Positions 35,817 to 44,907 of a stretch of DNA of 64,000 nucleotides are shown in pieces (the stretch's first letter is position 1; every line of letters starts with the position of its first letter). The notes beneath the pieces are model-generated. The model had not been told where the DNA came from. It worked only from the letters and a program-made list of their open reading frames with translations, and made no database searches. The stretch comes from JAGVPT01 sp964642725 (GTDB lineage Bacteria; Bacteroidota; Ignavibacteria; UBA10030; UBA8401). Made by a program: the position numbers and the translations under genes. The stretch lies in NCBI GenBank assembly GCA_964642725.1, contig CAZXQG010000011.1, positions 15,094 through 79,093 of the forward strand. Reading direction: 5' to 3'.

Positions 35817-36242
35817 ATGGTCAAGCGGATTGCGCATATCGGTATTGCGGTGAAAGACCTCGGCCTTTCACAAATGCTTTTTTCAAAGCTGTTGGGGAAT
35901 GATTTTCCTCGAACTGAGAAGATAGAAGAGCAAAAAGCTACAGTGTCGTTTTACCCTGTGGGCGATAGCTCCATTGAATTGATCGAGGCTGTCGATTCTT
36001 CCGGAGCCGGTGAGGCTCTTACTGCATTTATCGAAAAACGGGGGGAAGGTATTCATCATATTTGTTTGGAGGTGGACGATATCGAAAAAGAAATGCAGCG
36101 ACTGACGGGTCTCGGTTTTCATTTCACGAGGAATACCCCTTTTTCAGGGGGCGGCGGCTGTCGTGTTGCGTTCATCCATCCCAAGTCGGCGAACGGCGTT
36201 CTTATCGAGCTCAGTCAGCCGATTGAATCAAAGAAGCCATAG
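35817..36242 (+). CDS. mce: Methylmalonyl-CoA epimerase
   Basis: A 141-residue vicinal-oxygen-chelate enzyme that interconverts (S)- and (R)-methylmalonyl-CoA, in propionate metabolism. Motifs: MVKRIAHIGIAVKDL with the first metal histidine, GDSSIELIEAVDSS with the glutamate, EGIHHICLEVDDIE with the second histidine, and HPKSANGVLIELSQ at the end with the last glutamate. Length and order match the family. No mutase or carboxylase gene is in the window. It lies 12 bp before uvrC and is probably co-transcribed with it. Confidence 0.92.
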   Translation: MVKRIAHIGIAVKDLGLSQMLFSKLLGNDFPRTEKIEEQKATVSFYPVGDSSIELIEAVDSSGAGEALTAFIEKRGEGIHHICLEVDDIEKEMQRLTGLGFHFTRNTPFSGGGGCRVAFIHPKSANGVLIELSQPIESKKP

Positions 36243-36254
36243 TCATCACCGGGA

Positions 36255-38141
36255 ATGTCCATCAACGAAAAAATAATTTCCTTCACGAAAGACGAGATCT
36301 CTCTCGACGAAAAGCTGAACAACCTTCCGGCGCTGCCGGGAGTGTACCAGTTTAAAGACAAGGAGGGAATGGTTCTCTACGTCGGCAAGGCGAAAATCCT
36401 GCGCAACAGGGTGCGGCAGTATTTCCACAAGTCGCGCGTCCTCGATCCGCGCATCGCGCTGATGGTCGAAAAGGTTTCCGATGTGGAAATCATCACGACC
36501 GATTCGGAGGTCGAAGCGCTCATCCTCGAAGCGAACCTTATTAAGTCCAAGAAGCCTCGCTACAACGTCAGCCTGAAGGACGACAAGAGTTACCCGTACA
36601 TCGTGATTACCAATGAGCCGTACCCTCGGGTTTTTGTAACCCGCCGCGTGTCCCGGGACGGATCGCGCTATTTTGGGCCGTACACCGATGTTCACACCAT
36701 GCGCGCGGCGCTGAAGACCGTGCGCGATATTTTCATGATCAGAAGCTGTAACTTCCGCATCGACCAGGAATTTATCGACAAGAAAAAAACGCGAGTCTGC
36801 CTCGATTACCATATCAAGAAATGTGAAGGACCGTGCGAAGGGCTGGTGTCGCAGGAGCGCTACAATCAAATGATCGACCATGTTGCGCAGGTTCTCCTGG
36901 GAAAAAGCACAAGCGTTATCGAATCTCTCGATTCACAGATGAAATCGGCCGCGGCAGAGTTGAAATTTGAAGACGCGGCGGTGTTCAGAAATCGCATGCG
37001 GGAACTCGAGGTCTACTCTTCGAACCAAAAAATTGTGGACGTCGAACTGCACGACCGCGACATTATTGCCGTAGCCGCAGAAGGGGACGATGCGTGCGGC
37101 GTGGTGTTCAAGATCCGGGAAGGAAAAATCCTCGGCAGGCAGCACTATTACATAAGCAAAGTGGGAGGCAAGAGCGAATCGGAGGTCATTGAAGCATTAG
37201 TGCAGCGGTATTATCTCGAGTCGAACGACGTCCCGTCCGAAGTGGTTCTCTCTTCGCCGATCGAATCCGGCGCAGCGGCAAAGGAATGGCTTACCGGCCA
37301 GCGGGGAAAACACGTTGACGTGGTGGTGCCGGTTGAAGGCGAGCTTGCGAAGCTTGTCTCGATGTGCCGCAAGAATGCGAAATATCTGTTGGATGAATTG
37401 AAGCTTCAAAAAATGAAGCGGGAAGACTTCATCCCCCATGCGGTCCAGTCGCTGCAACGGGACCTGCGTTTAAAAAATCCGCCGCGCCGCATCGAGTGTT
37501 TCGATATCTCGCACCTCCAGGGGACGGAGACGGTCGCCTCCATGGTCGTTTTTGAGGATGGCAGACCGAAGAAAAGCGAATACCGGAAATTCAAGATTCG
37601 GGCGACGGCGGAGGGAAATCTCGTCGACGATTTTGCGAGCATGAGGGAAGTCATCCACCGCCGCTACTCCCGCGTGGTGGAAGAACAGTTGCCATTGCCC
37701 GATTTGATCATGGTAGACGGCGGCAAGGGACAGCTTTCGAGCGCGTGCGAAGTGCTGAACGAATTAAATCTTCAATCGCAGCCGATCATCAGCCTTGCGA
37801 AGCGGCTGGAGGAAGTGTTCGTGCCGGATGAGAGCGAGCCGGTTCCTATACCGAAAACTTCCTCCGCGCTGCGGCTGTTGCAGCAAGTCCGCGATGAAGC
37901 TCACCGGTTCGCCATAACTTTTCATCGTTCGCTGCGTGACAAACGGACGCTCCAAACAGAACTCGATCTGATCGAAGGGATCGGGAAGAAGCGGGCGAAA
38001 GAATTGCTCGAAGCGTTCGGGTCGGTGCAAGGGGTAAAGTTTGCTACGGAGACACAGTTAGCCGAGATAGTTGGGGAAAAAGTGGCGGCGAAAATACGAG
38101 AGTATTTTGAAGAGCCAGTGAAGGAAGAAAATGGAAGTTAA
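36255..38141 (+). CDS. uvrC: Excinuclease ABC subunit C
   Basis: A 628-residue UvrC that makes both incisions in nucleotide-excision repair. The GIY-YIG endonuclease domain is at residues 25-105 (LPALPGVYQFKDKEGMVLYVGKAKI, with the VYQF...LYVG core). A UVR motif follows near 205-240 (KSAAAELKFEDAAVFRNRM). The RNase H-like C-terminal nuclease region contains ECFDISHLQGTETVASMVVF and LIMVDGGKGQLSSA, and a tandem helix-hairpin-helix domain ends the protein (LIEGIGKKRAKELLEAFGSV). The N-terminus has about 18 extra residues, which is not unusual. It starts 12 bp after mce. Confidence 0.96.
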   Translation: MSINEKIISFTKDEISLDEKLNNLPALPGVYQFKDKEGMVLYVGKAKILRNRVRQYFHKSRVLDPRIALMVEKVSDVEIITTDSEVEALILEANLIKSKKPRYNVSLKDDKSYPYIVITNEPYPRVFVTRRVSRDGSRYFGPYTDVHTMRAALKTVRDIFMIRSCNFRIDQEFIDKKKTRVCLDYHIKKCEGPCEGLVSQERYNQMIDHVAQVLLGKSTSVIESLDSQMKSAAAELKFEDAAVFRNRMRELEVYSSNQKIVDVELHDRDIIAVAAEGDDACGVVFKIREGKILGRQHYYISKVGGKSESEVIEALVQRYYLESNDVPSEVVLSSPIESGAAAKEWLTGQRGKHVDVVVPVEGELAKLVSMCRKNAKYLLDELKLQKMKREDFIPHAVQSLQRDLRLKNPPRRIECFDISHLQGTETVASMVVFEDGRPKKSEYRKFKIRATAEGNLVDDFASMREVIHRRYSRVVEEQLPLPDLIMVDGGKGQLSSACEVLNELNLQSQPIISLAKRLEEVFVPDESEPVPIPKTSSALRLLQQVRDEAHRFAITFHRSLRDKRTLQTELDLIEGIGKKRAKELLEAFGSVQGVKFATETQLAEIVGEKVAAKIREYFEEPVKEENGS

Positions 38142-38511
38142 GTGATAGGGCGACTTTCTGAATTAAATGGAACTAATCATGACATCATTGCACGAGAGAG
38201 ACCTTCCGCAAGATTTCTAAATTGCCTTACTTTTCGGGGGAAAACGTTCAGAAGGTTTGTGCCCGGAAGCGGCTTGCTTGATTTTTGCTCTAAATATCCC
38301 TACACTTTTGTGAGCAGGCGGGAGTAAAAGAATAGAAACGCCACGCGGATGCCGGTCGCTTGTTGGAAAGACAGGAAGAACGACTTTGCATAGGCTCTGC
38401 TCGCACAATGACCTCTTGAAGTCCGCTCTTCGCCGATGACAGAGGTTTTTTTGTTCCTGGGGTATCTTTCAATTTCCTGCGTCATCAAATGTTTTTTCAA
38501 AGTTTGTTCTC
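38142..38511. other. Gene-free region between uvrC and the PAS kinase
   Basis: I find no supported coding frame in these 370 bases. The stretch around 38340-38420 (GGATGCCGGTCGC..., CTCTGCTCGCACAATGACC) resembles degenerate dispersed intergenic repeats seen in related genomes. A candidate terminator lies at 38411-38452. Confidence 0.4.
38411..38452 (+). terminator. Candidate rho-independent terminator with long loop
   Basis: Stem ACCTCT/AGAGGT with a 24-base loop, directly followed by seven T. The loop is long, so confidence is limited. It is about 270 bp after uvrC and 60 bp before the kinase. Confidence 0.45.
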
Positions 38512-40506
38512 ATGATACCGCATTTCAGTTTTCTTCTGCCCGTTGGCTTGCTGCTCATCGGGTTTTGCATATTGTTATGGAGCTCGCTTCTCCGGCAGAG
38601 GCGCCATGATATCGAACTGCGCCAGAGCGAAGCGCGCTACCACAGCTTTTTCGAGAATTCTCCGATTTCGCTCTGGGAAGAGGATTTTTCCGAAGTCAAA
38701 GCCTACACCGACCGTTTGCGAAAGTCGGGGGTCAAAGATTTCAAACGATATTTTTTGAACCATACGGGCGAAGTAACGGCTTGTGCCGCCATGGTGAAAG
38801 TTCTTGACATCAATAAAGCGACGATGAAGTTATACGGGGCTGAAAGCAAAAAGGATTTTTTCACCGGGCTGAGCGGTGTTTTCGGGGACGAGTTTCACGA
38901 GGCATTTATTGAAGAACTCATCGCAGTTGCCTCCGACAGATCGACGTTTGAAACTGAGGATTTCAACCGGACGATGACCGGGGAACGGAAAGAAATATTT
39001 TTGAAATGGTCCGTGGTGCCGGGGCACGAAACGGATTATTCAAAGGTGCTCGTCTCGATCATCGACATCACCGAACGGAAGCTTGCCGACCAGGCCTTGC
39101 GCGATAGCGAGAAGAGATACCGCGATCTCGTTGAAAACATCAGTGAAGTTTATTTTGTCTGCGACAGCGACGGCCTCATCGAGTACAGCAGCCCGAACTT
39201 CTTTGCTGAAACGGGCTATTTGCCCGAGGAAATCATCGGTAAATCTTTTTTGAATCTGATTCTGCCTCACGATCGGCCGCGAGTTCTGAAATTTTATCGA
39301 GACCGGGCTAACGACGGAACGGTCGACACAACGTGCGAATTTCGCGGCAGAACAAAGGGAGGCAGCACGACATGGGTGGAACAATCGACAAGGATTATCC
39401 GCGATTCTCAGGGGAATGTGAAGGAGTACCGAAATGTTGTCCGGGACGTCAGCGAGCGGATTCGTGCGCGGGACGAATTGGCCTCACGAGAGAAAAGGTT
39501 CCGTGCGCTCATCGAAGAAAGTTCGGACGTGGTCGCCCTGATAGACCGCGAGGGAACCTTAACTTACGTCAGCCCCTCCGTTGCCAGGATTCTCGGCTAC
39601 ATGCCCGATGAGCTAATCGGCTTGAATGCACTTGCGTTGATCCATCCGCTCGACCTCGATTTCACCAAACAGGTCTTTGAAGATCTCTTGCAAGAACCGT
39701 CGAAGATTGTCACCGCGGAAATCCGTTACAAAGAAAAGAAGGGTTCCTGGCGGTGGATTGAGGGATTGGGGAAGAATCTGCTTGAAGAGCCCGCGGTGAA
39801 TGCCGTTGTCGTCAATTTTCGAGACATCACGGACCGAAAGGTTGCCGACGAAATGTTGAGGGAACTGCCGATTCGGATTATCAATGCCCAGGAATCGGAG
39901 CGGCGTCGCGTCTCGCGCGATCTTCACGACAGCGTCAATCAAATTCTCTCGTCGGTGAAATTCCGGATGGAAAGTGTCGAAGAGCGCACCAAGCGCAAAG
40001 ACAAAGCGCTGCGGGATGTCGTGGCGAGCGCGAAGGACTCTCTCGAAAGAGCGATGCACGAAGTGCGCAGGATTTCGCAAAACCTGCGTCCGAGCGAACT
40101 GGATGATCTTGGGGTTATACCGGCGGTGAGAAGCATGTGTGAAGAGTTCAAGGAGGTGACCAAGATCGACGTCGACCTCAAATTCTCCCGTTTTCCGAAA
40201 AAGCTTTCCCCCGAAATTGAAGTAACGATGTATAGAATCATTCAAGAGGCGCTCAGCAACGTTGCAAAGCATTCCGATGCGACCAAGCTGGTCATACGCT
40301 GCGAAAGAGAACAATCGCGGCTTACGCTCAAAATAAAAGATAACGGAAAAGGTTTCGACGAACAAAACCTGACGTCCCACTCTCCGAAAAATTCCGGCAT
40401 GGGCTTGCTGAACATGAAGGAGCGGGCGGCATTTGTCGGCGGAACGGTTTCAGTCCATTCCTCTCCAAGAGGAGGGATGGAAATCAATGTGCAGCTTCCT
40501 TTTTGA
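38512..40506 (+). CDS. PAS-domain sensor histidine kinase (HisKA_3, NarX/DegS type)
   Basis: A 664-residue kinase. One membrane helix lies at residues 5-23 (FLLPVGLLLIGFCILLWSSL), then three PAS domains at about 40-185, 195-315 and 325-445 (each ending in a DIT(E/D)RK or DVSERI helix). The transmitter has the HisKA_3 phosphoacceptor His472 in RRVSRDLHDSVNQ and an ATPase domain with IIQEALSNVAKHS, DNGKGF and GMGLLNMKERA. This type pairs with LuxR-family regulators, and such a gene follows at once (GTG start 27 bp after the stop). The signal is unknown; PAS pockets often sense redox, oxygen or small ligands. Confidence 0.9.
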   Translation: MIPHFSFLLPVGLLLIGFCILLWSSLLRQRRHDIELRQSEARYHSFFENSPISLWEEDFSEVKAYTDRLRKSGVKDFKRYFLNHTGEVTACAAMVKVLDINKATMKLYGAESKKDFFTGLSGVFGDEFHEAFIEELIAVASDRSTFETEDFNRTMTGERKEIFLKWSVVPGHETDYSKVLVSIIDITERKLADQALRDSEKRYRDLVENISEVYFVCDSDGLIEYSSPNFFAETGYLPEEIIGKSFLNLILPHDRPRVLKFYRDRANDGTVDTTCEFRGRTKGGSTTWVEQSTRIIRDSQGNVKEYRNVVRDVSERIRARDELASREKRFRALIEESSDVVALIDREGTLTYVSPSVARILGYMPDELIGLNALALIHPLDLDFTKQVFEDLLQEPSKIVTAEIRYKEKKGSWRWIEGLGKNLLEEPAVNAVVVNFRDITDRKVADEMLRELPIRIINAQESERRRVSRDLHDSVNQILSSVKFRMESVEERTKRKDKALRDVVASAKDSLERAMHEVRRISQNLRPSELDDLGVIPAVRSMCEEFKEVTKIDVDLKFSRFPKKLSPEIEVTMYRIIQEALSNVAKHSDATKLVIRCEREQSRLTLKIKDNGKGFDEQNLTSHSPKNSGMGLLNMKERAAFVGGTVSVHSSPRGGMEINVQLPF

Positions 40507-40532
40507 ATCCGGATATTGAAGGAGACGAAGAA

Positions 40533-41192
40533 GTGAAAAAATCGAAAATAACGCTGCTGCTTGTGGACGACCATCCGCTGGTCCGGGAAGGCCTCCGCTC
40601 ATGCCTCGTTCAGCAAAAAACGTTCGACATAGTCGGGGAAGCAATCGACGGCCAGGAAGCTCTTCGCGAAGCGAAAAGCCTTCTTCCCGAAATCATTCTT
40701 CTTGATATCAACATGCCAGGCATGAACGGCCTGGAAACGGCGCGGTTGCTGAAAAAGACGGTTCCAAAGAGCAAAATACTCATCCTCACAATGCATGACA
40801 GCAAGGAATATATCAGCAGGATGGTTTCGACAGGAGTGCAGGGCTATGTGCTCAAAGATTCTTCGCCCTCGGAATTGATTGCGGCTATTGAAGCTGTCCA
40901 CCGCGGTGAGAAATACTTCAGCCAGAAGATATCCCAGACAGTGGTAAACGACTATGCGAAAATCGTCAGGTCGAAGGGAAAAAAGGGAAGTGTCGAGCTT
41001 TCCCGGCGCGAATCGGAAGTCCTTGCGTTGATCGCCGAAGGGATGGGCAATAAAGAAATTGCCGGCCGATTGTTTGTCAGCGTTCGTACGGTTGAAACGC
41101 ACCGGGAGCGAATAATTCGCAAGCTGGATATCCATACTATTGCCGGTCTTACACGGTACGCCCTGACAAAAGGGATTGTCAAGCTTGAATAA
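40533..41192 (+). CDS. NarL/FixJ-type response regulator
   Basis: A 219-residue regulator. I choose the GTG at 40533 with AAGGAGA seven bases upstream; a TTG at 40503 that overlaps the kinase stop would add ten residues. The receiver domain (residues 5-120) has the acidic pair in LLVDDHPLV, the phosphorylated Asp in IILLDINMPGMNG, and the conserved Thr and Lys (ILTMHD, YVLKDSSP). The LuxR-type helix-turn-helix is at about residues 155-215 (LSRRESEVLALIAEGMGNKE, then LFVSVRTVETHRERI). It is the evident partner of the upstream PAS kinase. Two 25-bp direct repeats follow its stop codon, in front of the pilus-type genes, and could be its binding sites (inference). Confidence 0.92.
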   Translation: MKKSKITLLLVDDHPLVREGLRSCLVQQKTFDIVGEAIDGQEALREAKSLLPEIILLDINMPGMNGLETARLLKKTVPKSKILILTMHDSKEYISRMVSTGVQGYVLKDSSPSELIAAIEAVHRGEKYFSQKISQTVVNDYAKIVRSKGKKGSVELSRRESEVLALIAEGMGNKEIAGRLFVSVRTVETHRERIIRKLDIHTIAGLTRYALTKGIVKLE

Positions 41193-41240
41193 TATCCGTA
41201 TATTACCCGATAGCAAATATCCGTAGTTGTCCCGATAGCA
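41191..41240. repeat. Two tandem 25-bp direct repeats between the regulator and gspF
   Basis: Copies at 41191-41215 and 41216-41240 share AATATCCGTA at the left and CCCGATAGCA at the right; only the middle five bases differ (TATTA versus GTTGT). The first copy begins inside the regulator's stop codon. The layout, two helical-turn-related copies in a promoter-sized gap, suggests an operator, possibly for the adjacent NarL-type regulator. Confidence 0.6.
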
Positions 41241-41366
41241 TATACTTGCTTGTTTCCGTATTTTTATAAAACTTTAGTAAAGCCATATTCCCTAAAATGG
41301 AAGCGCTTTTCGAAATGCGCATCGTTCCTCAATATCAGCGCCGGTCTGTATCGCTGAGAAGAGGAG

Positions 41367-42731
41367 ATGTGTAATCATTCGACGAATAGATCAGTGGCAG
41401 AAATAACTCCATATCAGATCGTAGCGAAAGAAGCCTCGGGAAAGCCCGTTCAAGGGTTTGTCTCCGCAAGCTCATCCGCCGATGCGAAACGAAGGGCGAA
41501 ATTGAATCCTCGTTTTCGCAATATGACTCTTGTATCGGTTCGGAGGAAAAAGAATTTTGCGTACCGCGTACGCCACGGAGCCAAAACCATCGATGGGTTT
41601 CAAAGCGCATATACGCGCGCGGAAGTTGTCGCGGCGCTGGAGCGCATTGGGTTCGATGTACGATGGGTTCGGCGGCACTATGATTTTCGTTTCCGGGCGG
41701 CATCGAATGAAATTGTCTCGTTTGTAGGGACGAGCGCGCGGCTGCTGGAACAGAAACTGCCCTACACCGAAGTCCTTCAGGTGATGGTGAACAGCGTCAA
41801 GGACAAGAACATGAAAGTCGCTCTGCGCGACATTATCCTTGACCTGAAGAACGGAGTGGATTCACGCGAAGCCTTTATGAAGCAGGGGAAGGTTTTTGGA
41901 GAACACACCGCCCTCATGCTCGGCATCGCTTCAAAAAGTGGAGACATGACGACGATCTTCAGGAACGTTGCCGCACTTGTCGAGCGCCAGGCAGAATTCA
42001 AGAAAGGTTTGACGAGCGCGTTGATTTTGCCGGCGGTAACGTCGCTCACTCTTGTCGGGGCGATTGCCTTCTATGTTTTGTTTTTGCTTCCGAAGATGAT
42101 GAAGCTCATGGGGCCGCTCATCGACGAAATGCCGCCGCTGACGCAGTTTACGTTGAACGTTAGCGACGTGCTCCAGAGCCATCTGACGCTCATCATCGTC
42201 CTGTTCGTCCTGAGTATCGGCGGCTTTTACGCGTACATCATCTCTCCGAACGGCCGCCTACAGATGCACAAATATATTGTCAAGATTCCGTACGTAGGAA
42301 ACATACTTCGCAATACAAGCACGGAAATCTTTTGCCGCGTTCTCGGAATCATGTATGCCTCCGCCGGCGAAAATATCGAGGCGATCCAGCTCGCGGCTGA
42401 ATCGAGCGGAAATCGTTTTCTTTCACTCCAGATCAAAACCGTTGCGATTCCGTCAATGTTGAAGTACGGGACCGAATTGGCAAAGGCGCTCGAAGCGGTG
42501 AATTTTTTTCCCGATATGTTCATTTCACGGTTCAAGACCGCTGCGGAAACCGGCGCGGTGAAAGAAACGGCAAACCAATTGGCGGATTTTTATCAGATGG
42601 AAAATCACTACGCAATGAAAAATCTGATAAATTTCATCGAAGTTTTTATCTCCGTCATCATCATGGTCGCCATGATTTTCTTGACCCTTCTCTCCTCGGA
42701 GACGGCGTCGCTCAATATCAGGTCAATGTAG
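41367..42731 (+). CDS. Type II secretion / type IV pilus inner-membrane protein (GspF/PilC family)
   Basis: A 454-residue platform protein of a type IV pilus-like machine. The last 340 residues hold two T2SSF domains (SFVGTSARLLEQKLPYTEVL... and TEIFCRVLGIMYASAGENIE...) with three membrane helices around 225-250, 275-295 and 425-445. The first 100 residues contain two similar copies of the short GspF N-terminal motif (YQIVAKEASGKPVQGFVSAS and YRVRHGAKTIDGFQSAYTR), an apparent duplication. The ATG at 41367 follows AAGAGGAG very closely; a GTG at 41394 is an alternative start. It precedes the ATPase gene by 62 bp. Confidence 0.88.
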   Translation: MCNHSTNRSVAEITPYQIVAKEASGKPVQGFVSASSSADAKRRAKLNPRFRNMTLVSVRRKKNFAYRVRHGAKTIDGFQSAYTRAEVVAALERIGFDVRWVRRHYDFRFRAASNEIVSFVGTSARLLEQKLPYTEVLQVMVNSVKDKNMKVALRDIILDLKNGVDSREAFMKQGKVFGEHTALMLGIASKSGDMTTIFRNVAALVERQAEFKKGLTSALILPAVTSLTLVGAIAFYVLFLLPKMMKLMGPLIDEMPPLTQFTLNVSDVLQSHLTLIIVLFVLSIGGFYAYIISPNGRLQMHKYIVKIPYVGNILRNTSTEIFCRVLGIMYASAGENIEAIQLAAESSGNRFLSLQIKTVAIPSMLKYGTELAKALEAVNFFPDMFISRFKTAAETGAVKETANQLADFYQMENHYAMKNLINFIEVFISVIIMVAMIFLTLLSSETASLNIRSM

Positions 42732-42793
42732 GGACCGGTGCAATTTTGATGCGCCCAGTACACTCACAGTGAATGGAGTAAACAGACGGCACC

Positions 42794-44584
42794 ATGCAGA
42801 CACACAGCGCAAAAAAAGAGCTTGGCGATATCCTGATAGATAAGGGAATCATCCAGCCGGATGTGCTTGAACGCGCCGTTGCAGTCCTGAACAAGGAAGA
42901 GAATAAAGGACGCCGCAAACTGCCGCAGATCCTTGTTGAACAGTTCAAGATGGACAGGGATCTTGTCTATCGTGAAGTTGCGGATTACTATGCCTTCCGC
43001 ACGCTCGATATTTCGATGGAGACGATCGATGACGGAGTGCTGGCATTCATCCGGAAAGAGTTGACTTCACTCCCTGAGTCGATTCGCGAGATGGTTCACG
43101 AGAATAAAGTCCTGCCGTATTCGATCGACCCCGAACGCCCCGGGAGGCTGCTCGTTATAACGCCCGACCCGACCAAGCCCGAAGTATACAAGATTGCGCG
43201 GACGTTCCATTACCAAAAATTCGAAATCTGCTACGTGCCGTTGAGCCAATGGGACGGGATGTGGAAAAGGGTGAGCCTCGATAAAGCGATATACAAGGAC
43301 AAGGAAACGATGCTGCGCGGCGAGTCCCTGGTCGACGAAGGGGATGATGATTCCGAAAACTACGAGCAAGCGCTTGAGGAAGAAATCAGCAAAAGCGGGC
43401 TTGTCGACCTTGTCGAAAGCATTTTTGTCGACGCCGTCCGGGTTGGTGCGAGCGATATTCACGTTATTCCCCGCGGCGACAGGATAACGGAGTTTCACTT
43501 TCGCGTTGACGGGAAGTTGTCGCGGTGGTATACGAACAATGAAACGCGCGCTGAAGCAGTCTCTGCCGTCGTCAAAGACAGAGCCAAGAATCTGGACCGC
43601 TTCGAACGCAATATGGCCCAGGACGGTTTCGCTCAATTGACGATCGACAAACGAACCGTCCGTTTTCGTGTTTCCGTCATCCCGTTGATCGGGAAAGAGC
43701 TGAAAAATAAGTTCGAGTCAATTGTGATTCGCGTATTGATGGAGCCCGTGATCGGCGGGAGCATCGAGGACCTCGGGTTCGACCCGTACAGCGAGAGCGT
43801 GATGCGCAAAGCCATTGCGAAGCCGTACGGAATCATCATCGTGACCGGCCCGACGGGAAGCGGAAAAAGTACAACGCTGGTCGCAGCCCTCCGTACGGTG
43901 ATGGACTCAGCGCTGAACATCATAACGGTGGAAGATCCGGTCGAATATTTTATCGACGGCGCGCGGCAGGTGAAGCTGAATTCAAAGCTTGATTTTGAAG
44001 GAGCGCTTCGTGCAATCCTTCGCCACGATCCTGACATCGTTATGGTCGGTGAGATTCGCGACAAATTGACCGCCGAGATCGCGGTAAAACTGGCAAACAC
44101 CGGCCATCTTACGTTGTCAACGCTTCATACGAACGATGCGCCGAGTGCGGTATCGCGCTTGTACAAGATGGGGATTGAACCGTTCCTTATCGCGTACAGC
44201 ATCAACATCATCGTCGCCCAGAGGTTGATCCGGAAATTGTGCCAACGATGCAAAAGCCCCATCAACGAGCCGGATGTTTCGCTCTTGCGGAAGCTGGGGA
44301 TGCGGGAAGAAGAAATCAGCTCCACGAAATTCTATCAGCCGATCGGCTGCAGCGAATGCCTCAAGGGCTACAAAGGGCGAATGGCAGTTCACGAGGCATT
44401 ATACTTCACGAAAGAAATCCGTCAGCTTATCCTTGACGCCGGCTCATCCGTCAACGAAGAGGCGGTTCGTCAGCTAGCACTGAAGAACGGGATGCGCACG
44501 TTGAGAATGAATGCGCTTGAGCTTCTTAGGAGGGGCATGACAACAGTCGAAGAAGTTGCGAGCGTGACCGCCGACGATGACTAA
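42794..44584 (+). CDS. GspE/PilB-family secretion or pilus-extension ATPase
   Basis: A 596-residue hexameric motor ATPase. The N-terminal T2SSE_N-like domain begins KKELGDILIDKGIIQPDVLE. The catalytic part has Walker A GPTGSGKST, the Asp box VEDPVEY, Walker B region DPDIVMVGEIRD and the His box LSTLHTNDAPSAVSRL. A tetracysteine zinc motif (CQRC ... CSEC) is present, as in GspE/PilB and unlike PilT retraction motors. It should power assembly of a pilus or pseudopilus with the GspF protein upstream and the small anchored proteins downstream. Secretin, GspC/PilMNOP-like and prepilin peptidase genes are absent from the window. Confidence 0.92.
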   Translation: MQTHSAKKELGDILIDKGIIQPDVLERAVAVLNKEENKGRRKLPQILVEQFKMDRDLVYREVADYYAFRTLDISMETIDDGVLAFIRKELTSLPESIREMVHENKVLPYSIDPERPGRLLVITPDPTKPEVYKIARTFHYQKFEICYVPLSQWDGMWKRVSLDKAIYKDKETMLRGESLVDEGDDDSENYEQALEEEISKSGLVDLVESIFVDAVRVGASDIHVIPRGDRITEFHFRVDGKLSRWYTNNETRAEAVSAVVKDRAKNLDRFERNMAQDGFAQLTIDKRTVRFRVSVIPLIGKELKNKFESIVIRVLMEPVIGGSIEDLGFDPYSESVMRKAIAKPYGIIIVTGPTGSGKSTTLVAALRTVMDSALNIITVEDPVEYFIDGARQVKLNSKLDFEGALRAILRHDPDIVMVGEIRDKLTAEIAVKLANTGHLTLSTLHTNDAPSAVSRLYKMGIEPFLIAYSINIIVAQRLIRKLCQRCKSPINEPDVSLLRKLGMREEEISSTKFYQPIGCSECLKGYKGRMAVHEALYFTKEIRQLILDAGSSVNEEAVRQLALKNGMRTLRMNALELLRRGMTTVEEVASVTADDD

Positions 44585-44907
44585 AGTTTGTCTCAAGAAT
44601 ACTTTGTGGTGTCATTCAAGTTTTTTGTATTGCTCCGCCGTTTTGCATGATCGTCCCAGCCTTTGTTTCTTCCGTTGATAGGGAAGAAAGCTCTTTCACT
44701 CCTTGCCGAATGTATTATTAGGGTGCAACCAATGTGCTTCTCAAGAAAGCGGACGCTAAGAGGTGGAACTGCAAGAAGGAAATTTCATGTTTCAATGTAT
44801 TCTATTACTCTTGTGACTAATCTCACTGCACATTTTGATGTGTTCGATATATTAGTACACTGTAGCGACGTGTTTCGTTTAATACTTTCTTCTGAAGAGG
44901 CTTTACA
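44585..44907. other. Gene-free region before the pilin-like genes
   Basis: No supported coding frame in these 323 bases. It is A/T-rich towards 44820-44900 and probably contains the promoter of the three following genes, but I cannot place one reliably. Confidence 0.4.

Noticed and set aside
39613..40380. Minus-strand frame of 255 codons
   Set aside because: Antisense to the PAS kinase; composition is that of a shadow frame.
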